Positions 26,247 through 35,588 of a stretch of 64,000 bases of DNA are shown here, one piece after another (positions within the stretch are counted from its first letter, which is position 1; every line of letters begins with the position of its first letter). The notes beneath the pieces were generated by a model. The model ran no database searches and was not told the origin of the DNA. It saw nothing but the letters and a program-made list of their open reading frames with translations. The DNA is taken from positions 310,001 through 374,000 of the forward strand of contig CAVTBB010000005.1 of the NCBI GenBank assembly GCA_963732855.1. Direction: 5' to 3'. This DNA comes from DASXVU01 sp963732855. GTDB lineage: Archaea; Thermoplasmatota; Thermoplasmata; Methanomassiliicoccales; UBA472. The translations under genes were made by a program, and so were the position numbers.

Positions 26247-27524
26247 TCAATGTGATTTGAAAGCCTGGGCACCAGCGAATTTGGCCTTAGAACCCAAGGC
26301 CTCCTCGATGCGGAGAAGCCGGTTGTACTTGCAGGTGCGTTCGGCACGGCAGGGCGCACCGGTCTTGATCTGTCCGCAACCGATGGCCACCGCAATATCG
26401 GCGATGGTCGTGTCCTCGCTCTCTCCGGAGCGGTGGGAGACCATGACGTTGTAATTGCTCTTGAAGGCAAAATCAGCCGCCTCCAGCGCCTCAGTGATGG
26501 TCCCGACCTGGTTGACCTTCAGGAGAAGCGCGTTCCCGGCACCTATGGGAACGGCTTTTCGCAGCATCTTGACATTGGTCACGAAGATGTCGTCCCCGAC
26601 GATCTGGAGCTTTTTACCCACGTCCTTTGTCAGCTTTGAGAATGTATCGAACGCCTCCTCATCGAAGGGGTCCTCAAGGCTGACGATCGGATAGTCGCTC
26701 ACCAGGTCCTCATAGAATCCCACCATCTGATCTGGGTCAAGGCGTCTGCCGTCAATGACATATTCACCATCCTCAAAGAACTCGCTCGCCGCTGGGTCCA
26801 TGGATAGGGACACGTCCTTGCCTGGCACGTAACCGGCCTTCTCGATTGCCTTGACCAGGGTGTCCAAGGCCTCCCTCACGGTGTTCATTGGGGGGGCGAA
26901 CCCTCCCTCATCTCCGACGTTGATGGCCCCTACCCCATAGGAGTCCTTCAGGACTGTCTTGAGCGACTGGTAGACTTCGGTTCCATAACGCAATGATTCA
27001 GCGAATGTCTTTGCCCCACAGGGAGATATCATGAATTCCTGCGGACGTAGATTGCCCCCGGCATGCTTGCCGCCGTTTATAACGTTCATTGAAGGGACCG
27101 GCAATATGTGGCTGCCTTTGCCTAGGTGCTCATGCAGAGACACACCTTTCACGATCGCGCCAGCCTTGGCGCTGGCATAGGAGACCGCGGTGGTGGCGTT
27201 GCCGCCCAGACGGGATTTGTTCTCTGTGCCGTCCAGGGCGATCATGGCCAGATCGATCGCCTTCAGGTCGGTGATGTCCATTCCGATCAATTTCGGAGCG
27301 ATCATCTTACGGATGTTTTCTACGGCCTTCATCACGCCTTTGCCGCCATACCTGGCACCGCCATCCCTGAGCTCCATGGCTTCATGCGAACCGGTCGATG
27401 CACCAGATGGTGCTATTGCGTTAACGGTCACGGTCGAGGTGCTGACCTCAGCCTCGACGGTCGGATTGCCCCTGGAATCAAGGACCTCTCGGGCCCAAAC
27501 CTTTGTGATCTTAGAATCGGACAT
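26247..27524 (-). CDS. eno: Enolase
   Basis: A 425-residue enolase that interconverts 2-phosphoglycerate and phosphoenolpyruvate. Motifs: EVLDSRGNPTVEAEV at the N-terminus, SGASTGSHEA, GDEGGFAPP, SLEDPFDEE, the catalytic Lys in LLLKVNQVGT, and SHRSGESEDTTIADIAVA. GGAGAG before the ATG fixes the start. The salvage gene follows after about 90 bases on the same strand. Confidence 0.97.
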   Translation of the reverse strand: MSDSKITKVWAREVLDSRGNPTVEAEVSTSTVTVNAIAPSGASTGSHEAMELRDGGARYGGKGVMKAVENIRKMIAPKLIGMDITDLKAIDLAMIALDGTENKSRLGGNATTAVSYASAKAGAIVKGVSLHEHLGKGSHILPVPSMNVINGGKHAGGNLRPQEFMISPCGAKTFAESLRYGTEVYQSLKTVLKDSYGVGAINVGDEGGFAPPMNTVREALDTLVKAIEKAGYVPGKDVSLSMDPAASEFFEDGEYVIDGRRLDPDQMVGFYEDLVSDYPIVSLEDPFDEEAFDTFSKLTKDVGKKLQIVGDDIFVTNVKMLRKAVPIGAGNALLLKVNQVGTITEALEAADFAFKSNYNVMVSHRSGESEDTTIADIAVAIGCGQIKTGAPCRAERTCKYNRLLRIEEALGSKAKFAGAQAFKSH

Positions 27525-27568
27525 CGGGATCTCTCCTTCTGAAGGAACTGACCCCGAAGCAGGGTAGA

Positions 27569-28546
27569 TTACCTAATAGGTTTCGCCTGGTCCTCGCCCG
27601 TGGTATCGATGATCTCCATGTTGCGCTCGAGCAGCGCCATTTCCCTTATGCTCAACGTGCGCGGGTCCACGGAGATAATCAGGGTGGACTTGTACTCCAT
27701 TACCGCTTCGACGATGTGGTGCATCATCCTCAACACCTTCTCGAAGTCGTTGTTGACGATGAGGAACTCGATCCCGTCGATTATTACGACTGAGTCCCCG
27801 GATTTCTCTACAAAGCGAATGATGGTGTCGGACAGGATGCCGATGTTGGTCGGGTTGACGTACACCTTGCCCAGCTGGTTCGAAAGCCAGATGATAGGGG
27901 TCTTTTCCAGCTGCCATGTCTTCCGTATGGTAGTGGGGTGTTGCCGGGTGACGCACAGACCCTGGATGTTGTGAGTTACCTGGTCAACGAAAATGTCGAA
28001 TGACTTCTCTGGCTTGGTTTCCTTTACGACATAACCGAAACCCTTCCTCAGGTCATACTGTTTAGCGGAACGCTTCGCCTTCTCCATACCTGCCGGCGGG
28101 GTATGAGTAGGAAGGACCTTGGAGAACAATCTGGAGAAACCGCTCGGCTTCTTCACTTCCGGTTCGATGACGATCTGGGATGGTGTCTCAAGAACCGCCT
28201 TCAAGCGCTCCGTAAGCTCCAAATTATTGAATGGCTTACGTATGTAACCGGAGACGACGTCCTGCAATCCGAAAATGTCGGTGCCGATCTCGGTGGTGGC
28301 AGTGAGCATCATCACCTTTAACTTCTCGGTCGCGCCGACCTCTTTCAATTTACGCAGGACCGTCCAGCCATCCATGTCGGGCATGTTGATGTCCAGCAAG
28401 ACCAGGTCGGGTTGCTCTAAGGCCACCTTATCCAGGCAGTCCTTGCCTCCGGTAGCAGTAATTGGGATGTAACCGGCCGAGGATACAAGCTCGGACACGA
28501 TCTCCTGAATCGCCGGATTGTCATCGACTATCAGGACTTTTTTCAT
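27569..28546 (-). CDS. Response regulator with C-terminal DUF835 domain
   Basis: A 325-residue protein. Residues 1-118 are a receiver domain with VDDN, the phospho-Asp in LLDINMPDMDG, a Thr in MLTATT and the Lys in YIRKPF. A linker of about 45 residues leads to a DUF835 domain (about 165-310) with RKGFGYVVKE, VTRQHPTTIR, VVIIDGIEFLIVNNDF and SVDPRTLSIRE. DUF835 is known mainly from Euryarchaeota and its role is unknown; it resembles a degenerate RecA/KaiC-type ATPase core. There is no DNA-binding domain, so the output is probably protein contact. No kinase is adjacent. Confidence 0.9.
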   Translation of the reverse strand: MKKVLIVDDNPAIQEIVSELVSSAGYIPITATGGKDCLDKVALEQPDLVLLDINMPDMDGWTVLRKLKEVGATEKLKVMMLTATTEIGTDIFGLQDVVSGYIRKPFNNLELTERLKAVLETPSQIVIEPEVKKPSGFSRLFSKVLPTHTPPAGMEKAKRSAKQYDLRKGFGYVVKETKPEKSFDIFVDQVTHNIQGLCVTRQHPTTIRKTWQLEKTPIIWLSNQLGKVYVNPTNIGILSDTIIRFVEKSGDSVVIIDGIEFLIVNNDFEKVLRMMHHIVEAVMEYKSTLIISVDPRTLSIREMALLERNMEIIDTTGEDQAKPIR

Positions 28547-28696
28547 GATACCACCAAATCAAATTGCATTCGTTTGATGAGATTGAATGGGATGCTAAAA
28601 ACTTATCCTCTGAATAATCGGCTTGGATAACGATCGGAGTATGAATTGATACGGTTGAAACCAACCGCATAAAATGGAAATTTGAAAATGGTTGAC

Positions 28697-28717
28697 GAAA
28701 GGCGCTTTACGCCTTTC
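28697..28717 (-). terminator. Hairpin overlapping the L40e stop codon
   Basis: GAAAGGCG (28697-28704) and CGCCTTTC (28710-28717) pair perfectly around a five-base loop that contains the L40e stop codon. On the minus strand the hairpin is followed by a T-containing tract, so it probably ends this transcript. Confidence 0.55.
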
Positions 28718-28856
28718 TCGATTCCTTAGCCTTCAGGCGAAGGTGATCGTATCCGCATTTCCTGCACCGGGTGGCCCGGGGGGCGTTCCTCGCGTAGCAG
28801 TTCATGCAGACCATCTTGTTAAGAAGCCTAGCATCAGCTTCCTTGAATCGTGCCAT
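28707..28856 (-). CDS. rpl40e: 50S ribosomal protein L40e
   Basis: A 49-residue basic protein beginning MARFKEADARLLNKMVC with the L40e zinc finger CMNC...CRKCGY. It is part of the large ribosomal subunit. GGAGAGG lies about 8 bases before ATG 28856, and a TATATT box lies about 34 bases upstream. The size and Cys spacing match archaeal L40e throughout. Confidence 0.93.
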   Translation of the reverse strand: MARFKEADARLLNKMVCMNCYARNAPRATRCRKCGYDHLRLKAKESRKA

Positions 28857-28921
28857 ATGAGTCCTCTCCGCCTTGAAACATAGAAGGAATATAAAAACGT
28901 TGGCAACGTCTGAGCCGATAT

Positions 28922-29890
28922 CTAGCGGTCGCCCTTGAGTTTATCGCCCACGACAACCAGGTGCGCCAAGAGCGATTCCAGCTGGATCCGCTCATTCGAA
29001 CCCTCGACAATGCGGAACTCGATCTCACCGGTCTTGTCAATGAGCATGACCTTGTCATAGTCAGGTATGCTAAGGTCGAAGAATGAACGGTGGATCTGCT
29101 TGATGATGTCCTCTCCGCTCAGCCCATAGGTGAGCAGGATCTCGTCCAGCTTGTTCCTCGCCCCGACGAAGTCGCCGGAGAGCGCGGTCTCAATCATGGC
29201 CAGGACCTCGTCCGGCCTCGCGTTGCCGGTCGTTTGGTAGACGACCTCGAGCGTGACCTCAGTGCCGATCGCCGCCGCCACCTGCAATGCGTTGATCGAC
29301 TTCCTCATGTCCCCTTCTCCGACATGCACCACCGCGTCCAGCGCATCCTCGGTGATCGGTACCTTCTCTTCCGTGGCGATGCGTCTCAGGTATTCCTTCA
29401 CGTCCTCTGCCCGGAGAGGCTTGAACCGGAATACCGCGCAACGGGATTGGATCGGTTCGATGATCTTAGAAGAATAGTTGCAAGAGAGAACGAAACGACA
29501 GTTCGCCGAATATTTCTCCATGGTCCTTCTCAGTGCCGCCTGCGCATCGGAGGTGAGCGCGTCCGCCTCATCCAGGAAAATGATCTTGAACGATGAACCG
29601 CCGATCGTAGCGGTACGGGCGAAGTCCTTGATCTTGCCACGGACGACGTCGATGCCCCTCTCATCTGAGGCGTTCAGCTCCACGAAGTTATCACGCCAGC
29701 TCTCCTTGAACAGCTCTCTGGCCAAAGCCAGTGCCGAAGTCGTCTTACCAGTTCCAGCTGGACCGGCGAACATCAGGTGCGGCAGGTTACCGGACCGAGC
29801 GTACGAGCGCAGCCTCTCGACGATCTGGCTCTGCCCGACAATATCGTCCAGCGTCCTAGGCCGGTACTTCTCGATCCATATCTCGTTCAT
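28922..29890 (-). CDS. rfcS: Replication factor C small subunit
   Basis: A 322-residue AAA+ clamp-loader subunit that, with the large subunit, opens PCNA at primer ends. Motifs: IEKYRPRTLDDIVGQ, Walker A AGPAGTGKTT, ELNASDERGIDVVR, Walker B IIFLDEAD, and the RFC box SRC with the arginine finger (IQSRCAVFRF). Length and motif order are typical. The large subunit is not in the window. Confidence 0.97.
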   Translation of the reverse strand: MNEIWIEKYRPRTLDDIVGQSQIVERLRSYARSGNLPHLMFAGPAGTGKTTSALALARELFKESWRDNFVELNASDERGIDVVRGKIKDFARTATIGGSSFKIIFLDEADALTSDAQAALRRTMEKYSANCRFVLSCNYSSKIIEPIQSRCAVFRFKPLRAEDVKEYLRRIATEEKVPITEDALDAVVHVGEGDMRKSINALQVAAAIGTEVTLEVVYQTTGNARPDEVLAMIETALSGDFVGARNKLDEILLTYGLSGEDIIKQIHRSFFDLSIPDYDKVMLIDKTGEIEFRIVEGSNERIQLESLLAHLVVVGDKLKGDR

Positions 29891-30426
29891 GAGCTACCGA
29901 TTCCTACTAATGACAGCGGTTATGAAAATACTTTGGGTGGGATGGGCGGAAGTGGTTCTAATGGAGGGGTCGATGTAGACTATCTTAAGGTGCTCTCTAC
30001 ACGCACCCGCGAAAGGTGCGACCACGTCCTGCACTAACGTCTGCTCGGCATGCTATTTCCGCAACATTCGTCAGGTGTAATTTAGGAGGTTGCAATCAGT
30101 TTTATATTAATTTATTATGGAATGAGCATAATAGTTTGTATTTGCTACTTTGCCGCTCAATGGTTTAATGGAGCTTGATTACTTTTGAAAATGTTGGGAT
30201 TCTAGATTGTTGAGTGATTGTAATATTTTTCAACCGATCAATTTTCGGAGCGTGATCCAACCCGGCAAGACATGTGCCAAGATTATTCATGTGCGACCTA
30301 GTGATAACATGCTCGAAAATCAGCTAGATTTTCTCTCTCTTCGACCCGAGGAGAAGAAGGTACCCAATACCCTAGAGTTGGGCGGTTCTACCACAAGATT
30401 ATTAACCGGTCCGCCTCTGGGCATCC
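29891..30426. other. Long intergenic region, AT-rich in the middle
   Basis: About 535 bases between rfcS and the divergent ncs6-like gene. A perfect six-base-pair hairpin, CGCACC-CGCGAAA-GGTGCG, lies at 30002-30020. Bases 30061-30260 are clearly AT-rich and contain TTTTATATTAATTTATTATGG (30099-30119), a good promoter core. No convincing gene was found; a frame from 30207 that runs into the next gene is judged spurious. Confidence 0.5.
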
Positions 30427-31359
30427 GTGGTCCGCTGCACGAAGTGCGCCGCCGAGGCGGTAACCTATATCCGATACAACGGGTCCAGCCTGTGCTCCAA
30501 ACACTTCACCGAGTATATCGACAGGCGCATCAAGAAAGAGGTGAGGACGCAGTTGGACATCGGGCATGGCAAACATATTACGGTGGCGATCTCAGGCGGC
30601 AAGGACAGCGCGGTGACACTGTTCACGTTGGCCAAGATCCTTGGTGACCGACGGGACATCAATTTGACGGCGTTCACCGTCGACGAGGGAATCGCCAGTT
30701 ATCGCCCAGCCACCATGGACAGGGTCGTTCAACTGACTAGGAGATTGGGCATCGAACATCACGTCGTCAGCTTCCAGGAGGAGGTCGGGACGACCATGGA
30801 CGAACTGGCCCCCATCTCAGGGCATCAGTCGCCTTGCTCTTATTGCGGGGTGTTCAGACGTCGCTGCATGAACAAGGCGGCAAAGCTGATAGGGGCGGAC
30901 ATAGTGGCTACAGGCCACAACCTCGACGATACCGCCCAGAGCGTCATGATGAACTTCATGCGTGGGGACGTCGAAAGGCTGGCTCGGCTCGGCCCCCATC
31001 TCCGTATCCAACCAGGCCTCATTCCGCGTATCGAACCCCTGCGGCTGATCCCGGAGAAAGAGTCATATCTCTACGCCCTTCTGAACGATATCGAGTTCTC
31101 GGATGCGGAATGTCCGTACGCTGGCGGTGCCCTGCGCAATGACTACCGAGCGATGATCGACGAGATGGAGCAGAAGCACCCAGGGATCAGGTTCTCGATC
31201 GTTTCCAGCTATGACACCATACGTCCTATGCTCAAGGAGCATTTCCAAGCGGCCAACCTCAGGATGTGCGCTTGCGGGGAACCGACATGCAACGAGCGAT
31301 GCATGGCGTGCGAGATGGTCGAGAGGGCCGAGAAAACACTGGAAAATAAGAAAGTATGA
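30427..31359 (+). CDS. tRNA 2-thiolation protein, Ncs6/TtuA family
   Basis: A 310-residue PP-loop enzyme that thiolates wobble or T-loop uridines using a ubiquitin-like sulfur carrier. An N-terminal zinc ribbon (CTKC...CSKH) precedes the PP-loop AISGGKDSAV. The central Cys motif CSYCGVFRRR and ATGHNLDDTAQ are family hallmarks, and a C-terminal zinc ribbon CACGEPTCNERCMAC ends the protein. The start is GTG 30427, as nothing upstream in frame is family-like. Whether it acts on U34 or U54 is not decidable here. Confidence 0.9.
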   Translation: MVRCTKCAAEAVTYIRYNGSSLCSKHFTEYIDRRIKKEVRTQLDIGHGKHITVAISGGKDSAVTLFTLAKILGDRRDINLTAFTVDEGIASYRPATMDRVVQLTRRLGIEHHVVSFQEEVGTTMDELAPISGHQSPCSYCGVFRRRCMNKAAKLIGADIVATGHNLDDTAQSVMMNFMRGDVERLARLGPHLRIQPGLIPRIEPLRLIPEKESYLYALLNDIEFSDAECPYAGGALRNDYRAMIDEMEQKHPGIRFSIVSSYDTIRPMLKEHFQAANLRMCACGEPTCNERCMACEMVERAEKTLENKKV

Positions 31360-31387
31360 AGGGGTTTTTGAAAAGATTTCGACCAGC

Positions 31388-32665
31388 TCAGACGAGCTCG
31401 TGGAACTTGTACGCCTCTTCGCCCTCGCTCAGGCAATATCGTATCTTGGTAAAGTTCTTCTTGAGCGCCTTGACGTCTTTCTTGACGATCTCCGGCTTCT
31501 CCTTCTTCACGACGACGCGGTAGATGAGCTCGGCGACCTCTTTCATTTCGCTCTCCCTCATTCCGACGCGGGTCAGTTCCTGCGTTCCGAGGCGTATGCC
31601 GCTGGGGCGGATGGATGACTCGTCCCCGGGCAACATGTTCTTGTTGCAGATGAGGTTGGCCGCTTCCATGTCCTTCGACGCTTGATCTCCGCCACCGTGG
31701 GCCGCGACGTTCACCGCTATGGTGTGCGATTCGGTGAAGCCCTTGTGCTCACATAGCACGTCGAAGCCCAGCTCGTTCATTGCCTGGCCGAGGGCTTTGG
31801 CGTTCTTACATATCTGGGCGGCGTATTGCTGACCGTATATCTCCCACTCGGCCAACGTGACCGCTAGAGCCGCCATCTCGTGCAGGTGGTGCGATGATGT
31901 GACGCCGGGGAATACCGCCTTGTTCAGCTTCTTCTCCATCTCTTCGGTCACGTTATCGGCCAATAGGATCCCGTGGTTTGGTCCGGGGAATGTCTTGTGG
32001 GTAGAGGCGGTGATCAGATTGGCGCCCTCATGCAGGGGGTCCTGGAACTGGCCGCCTGCGATCAATCCAAGAACGTGGGCCGCATCATACCAGACGGTGC
32101 AGCCAACCTCTTCGAACGTTTCCCGCAGCTCTTTGAGCGGTACCGGGAATAGGAACAGAGACATACCGAACTGGGCTACCTTAGGCTTGGTCTGCTTGAT
32201 GACTTTCTTCGTGCCATCGATGTCAATGACCATGTCCTTGGTGTTGAACGGGTAGGTGACCGTGTTCACGCCACGGAACCCGGTGGCGCCGAACTTGGCG
32301 GTGGAGATGTGCGCTCCATTGTCCAGTGAGGCAGTGGTGATGGTGTCGCCTGGCTCGGTGAGGGCGAACAACGCGGCCATATTGGCAACGGTACCGGATA
32401 TCGGCCTCACGTCAGCGAACTTGCATTTGAAGATCCGCTGCGCCAGCTCCATGCACCTGATCTCGACCTTGTCAACGTAGATGTTACCCCGGTAGTATCT
32501 CTTTCCTGGCAGGCCTTCCGCGTAGCGATCGTGAAAATCAGAAATCATCATTTCTTTGGCCAGAGGGCTCATGAGGTTCTCAGAGGCGATCATCGGGATA
32601 CACTCCTCGAACCACTTGTTGTGCTCCTTGACCTGTTCAATAATCCAGTATGCATCTTCCTTCAT
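31388..32665 (-). CDS. glyA: Serine hydroxymethyltransferase
   Basis: A PLP enzyme linking serine and glycine to a folate or methanopterin C1 carrier. Motifs: IASENLMSP, GKRYYRGN, the PLP Lys in TASTHKTFPGPNHG and PSGIRLGTQELTR. About 425 residues from ATG 32665. That start is preferred to ATG 32689, because a TATTAAAAA box at 32695-32704 would place the transcript start after 32689. Confidence 0.95.
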   Translation of the reverse strand: MKEDAYWIIEQVKEHNKWFEECIPMIASENLMSPLAKEMMISDFHDRYAEGLPGKRYYRGNIYVDKVEIRCMELAQRIFKCKFADVRPISGTVANMAALFALTEPGDTITTASLDNGAHISTAKFGATGFRGVNTVTYPFNTKDMVIDIDGTKKVIKQTKPKVAQFGMSLFLFPVPLKELRETFEEVGCTVWYDAAHVLGLIAGGQFQDPLHEGANLITASTHKTFPGPNHGILLADNVTEEMEKKLNKAVFPGVTSSHHLHEMAALAVTLAEWEIYGQQYAAQICKNAKALGQAMNELGFDVLCEHKGFTESHTIAVNVAAHGGGDQASKDMEAANLICNKNMLPGDESSIRPSGIRLGTQELTRVGMRESEMKEVAELIYRVVVKKEKPEIVKKDVKALKKNFTKIRYCLSEGEEAYKFHELV

Positions 32666-32760
32666 GCGGAGTCCCACAGGGACATTCATGAACGTATTAA
32701 AAAAAGGTATTGCTATTGGCTAGCGGGGTTGTTATGCTCCGCGAGCCGGGAAGACCCCAG

Positions 32761-33798
32761 TCAGTTCCCGATGCGCTTCTTGAACTCGCTTATGACATCC
32801 ACGGGCATGGGATCCACGTCCCGTAACCGGGCAAGATAATAACTGACCATGTCCCCCAAGACCAGGCCGTAGAACATATTCTCCAGGTTTGAACTTCCCT
32901 CAAGCTGCACAAGAATCGGGTCAAGACCCCTTTCGTTGAACATCTGGATGGTAACCATCGTCATCTTCTTGATCGTGGGTTCAAGGTCGTTCGGAACAAT
33001 GAATACAGGTTTGCAATGGTAAACGCTTTCTCCGCTCAACCATGCCACCATTTGATTGTGGTTCATCTCCGGTAGTTCGCCAGTGAAGGCCATTATCTTG
33101 GCATTCTCGCATATCTGGTTCTGCCAACGCACGCCGATGCTGCGGACGGACCTGGGACAATAAATCGAAGGAAGGTGGCCGTCAAGCGCCAGGGCGATCT
33201 TCTTGGCCGCGTTATTGGAAGTGGGCACCCCTGGCGCCAGCCGTTCCTGGACCGACTGGATGAATGGAATGACCTCACTGAAAGCATCGAGTGGACTGCA
33301 CAGGCCTGCCGAGTCCAGGATGACTGCCACCGACCCCAGCAGGTAGCCCAAGGCGGCGCGGGGCTGAATGCCAGCCGGTACAATGATGCACGGGACCTCA
33401 TTCTCCTTGGCCCTCTTAACAAGCTCGCCACCCGACGAGATACATACCGTTTTCAACCGTTTGTAGGAATCCTGGAAAATGTCCAGCGCCTCTTTCGTGT
33501 CGCCGGAATAGCTGATCACCACGACCAAGGTACCGTCATCCACCCATTTGGGCAGGGAGACCCCCCGGATCACGCTCACGTTCTTGTCGCAGAATGGCGC
33601 CAGATAGTCCAGCATGATGTCCCCGCTCATTGCTGAACCACCGATGCCGCAAAGGCATACGCTACGTATATTGGTAAAGGATGGCGCTTTGTAGCCGATC
33701 GCCTCCTTGATCTGCTTGGCGAACCCGTCAAGCATGGACATCATGTCCGATCGGTCCCATACGGAATAACTCTGAAGGTCGTCGAGCTTTTCGACCAT
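32761..33798 (-). CDS. Bifunctional phosphoglucose/phosphomannose isomerase
   Basis: A two-SIS-domain isomerase of about 345 residues. The sugar-phosphate motifs are GIGGSAMSGD and SYSGDTKEALD, with the catalytic Glu/His region ELPEMNHNQMVAW. It interconverts glucose-6-P or mannose-6-P with fructose-6-P. ATG 33798 is used: CTTATAG at 33823-33829 sits about 28 bases upstream, so the gene is probably leaderless and the longer TTG-initiated frame is excluded. Confidence 0.93.
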   Translation of the reverse strand: MVEKLDDLQSYSVWDRSDMMSMLDGFAKQIKEAIGYKAPSFTNIRSVCLCGIGGSAMSGDIMLDYLAPFCDKNVSVIRGVSLPKWVDDGTLVVVISYSGDTKEALDIFQDSYKRLKTVCISSGGELVKRAKENEVPCIIVPAGIQPRAALGYLLGSVAVILDSAGLCSPLDAFSEVIPFIQSVQERLAPGVPTSNNAAKKIALALDGHLPSIYCPRSVRSIGVRWQNQICENAKIMAFTGELPEMNHNQMVAWLSGESVYHCKPVFIVPNDLEPTIKKMTMVTIQMFNERGLDPILVQLEGSSNLENMFYGLVLGDMVSYYLARLRDVDPMPVDVISEFKKRIGN

Positions 33799-33822
33799 AT
33801 AGGGAGATTCATTTACTCGTAC

Positions 33823-33829
33823 TATAAGT
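33823..33829 (-). promoter_or_regulatory. TATA box of the phosphoglucose/phosphomannose isomerase gene
   Basis: CTTATAG on the minus strand, about 28 bases before ATG 33798. It determines the start and implies a leaderless transcript. Confidence 0.5.
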
Positions 33830-33964
33830 CTTTTAGGCAAATCCCTGGGTGGCTCGGACCATAAGACGATATGTGGAGTGTTTAGAGAATTTCACTACCA
33901 TTCCCTTTGTAGTTACGCAACGAATAATATCATACCCTCGATTCATACCGCTCAAGTGAGAGAG

Positions 33965-34676
33965 ATGAAAAGCACAGTAGAAGAGGCGTTGAAGGACCTG
34001 CGCGCAGGCAAGATCGTGCTGGTCTTCGATTCAGATGACCGCGAGCGTGAGACCGACATGGTCGTCGCGTCAGAATTCGTTACGCCCAAGGTGGTCATGC
34101 AAATGCGCAAGGAGGCAGGAGGCCTTATCTGTACCGCCGCCCACAACGAGATCAAGGAAATGTTCGACCTCCAATTCCTGGTAGATGTCTTTTCTTGTTC
34201 AGCAAAGAATCATCCAGTCATGCATCTTCTTTCCCCCACGGACATCCCATACGACACCAAGAGCGCGTTCTCGATCACCATCAACCACCGGGCCACGTTC
34301 ACGGGCATAACAGATACCGATCGGGCCCTGACCATCTCCGAGTTCGCAAAACTGGCCAAGAAGATGAAGGGAATGACCGATGAGCAGGCCAGGATAGAGT
34401 TCGGAAAGACAACTTTCCGGGTACCGGGTCATGTGCACCTTCTCAATGCCAGCAAGGAACTGCTGGTCAATAGGTTCGGGCACACCGAGCTATCCACAGC
34501 GCTCATGGTCATGACGGCAGTAAACTGCATCCGCGACGGTCTGCGAAATGATGGGTGATGATGGGCATGCGCTGTCCAAAGAAAAGGCTAAAGATTACGC
34601 GGAGAGATTCGACCTATGCTTCCTAGAAGGACGACAAATAATCGAGTCCTGGAAGAAATGGGAGAAGTCCAAATGA
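33965..34676 (+). CDS. ribB: 3,4-dihydroxy-2-butanone 4-phosphate synthase (frameshift)
   Basis: RibB makes the four-carbon precursor of riboflavin from ribulose 5-phosphate. The family core is present: VFDSDDRERETDMVVASEF, GGLICTA, TDTDRALTI, FRVPGHVHLL and GHTELST. The frame shifts by one base near 34538; reading on in the other frame gives VCEMMGDDGHALSKEKA and a natural C-terminus ending at 34676. That restored stop overlaps the ribL ATG (ATGA, 34673-34676). As given, the protein stops early at 34558. The start is ATG 33965 with GTGAGAG before it; upstream frame is not family sequence. Confidence 0.88.
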
Positions 34677-35124
34677 CCAGGGTGATGGCCACTGGTGTAT
34701 TCGATATACTGCATTCCGGCCACCTGAGGTACCTTCGGGAGGCAAAGCTGCTGGAGATGAGCTCATAGTGGTCGTGGCCACCGACGCTACGGTACGCAGG
34801 GAGAAGCATGAACCGATCACTCCGGAGAAGATGAGACTGGAATTGGTCCAGGCCCTGAGACCGGTCGACCATGCTTTCCTGGGTAAGGAGGGGGATATGT
34901 TCGAGATAGTGAAAGAGGTCTCCCCCGACATCATCGTGCTTGGATATGACCAGGCCTTCTACTAGAAGAGATTGGAGGCAGAGTTGGAAAAACGGGGCCT
35001 GAAAGCCCGTGTGATTCGTCTGTCCAAGTATGGAGAGGACCTCAACGGCACCCGGAAGATCATCAAGAAGATTATCGACTGGTACACGGTCAACAAGGAA
35101 ATAGCTGAGGGGGCTGAGAAGTGA
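34673..35124 (+). CDS. ribL: FAD synthetase RibL-like nucleotidyltransferase (frameshift and in-frame TAG)
   Basis: A cytidylyltransferase-like protein of about 150 residues; archaeal RibL adenylates FMN to FAD. TGVFDILHSGHLRYL carries the HxGH nucleotide site. One G is missing after 34747; restoring it gives AAGDELIVVVATDATV, RPVDHAFLGKEGDMF and PDIIVLGYDQAF. An in-frame TAG at 34963-34965 interrupts the next helix, after which KRLEAELEKRG continues to a TGA at 35122. That end overlaps the ribC GTG as GTGA. TAG is a normal stop elsewhere in this window, so a sequence error is likelier than pyrrolysine. Confidence 0.8.
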
Positions 35125-35566
35125 GGCTCATCGGAGTGGTGGACACAATGTTCGCCCGACTTGACATGGGCGGGGCTGCCATCGATGAGCTGAAGCGCAT
35201 GGGCACGGGTTTCAAGGTGATCCGCCGGACTACTGGGATCCAGGACCTGCCCGTGGAAGCGAAGAAGATGATCGAGGAGGAGCAATGCGAAATTGTAATC
35301 GCCCTCGGAATGCCTGGAGCTCAGGCGATCGCAGAGCAATGCGCGCACGAGGCATCCACTGGCATTATCGCCGCCCAGCTGATGACAACAAACACATCAT
35401 CGAGGTATTCGTGCATGAGGGAGAGGCGGCTGACGAGAAGGAATTGGCGTTCCTGCTCGAGCACCGATCGAGGGACCATGCAAGAAATGCCTATAACATG
35501 CTGTTCAAGCCTAGGCGCTGGTCGCCCAAGCAGGGACGGGCAAGAGACAAGGATACGAGAGCGTAG
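35121..35566 (+). CDS. ribC: Riboflavin synthase, archaeal RibC type (frameshift)
   Basis: The archaeal riboflavin synthase, unrelated to bacterial RibE but related to lumazine synthase, joins two lumazines to riboflavin. VGVVDTMFARLDM-type start (GVVDTMFARLDMG), ALGMPG and CAHEAST are family motifs. A base is missing between 35384 and 35385; restoring it gives QLMTNKHIIEVFVHE, an exact family block, and a C-terminus ending DKDTRA at 35566. Without it the frame runs through into ribH and produces a false fusion. Starts with GTG 35121, coupled to ribL. Confidence 0.88.
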
Positions 35567-35588
35567 GTTCGCTCAGGGAGAGATGAAG

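Noticed and set aside
26159..26470. N-terminal extension of nicotinate phosphoribosyltransferase
   Set aside because: It lies over the enolase end in another frame, is Arg/Pro/Ser-rich and unlike the family; a strong GGAGG marks TTG 26158 as the start.
30207..30426. Coding frame before the Ncs6-like gene
   Set aside because: It starts with a rare codon in AT-rich sequence and runs into the next gene in the wrong frame, with no family pattern.
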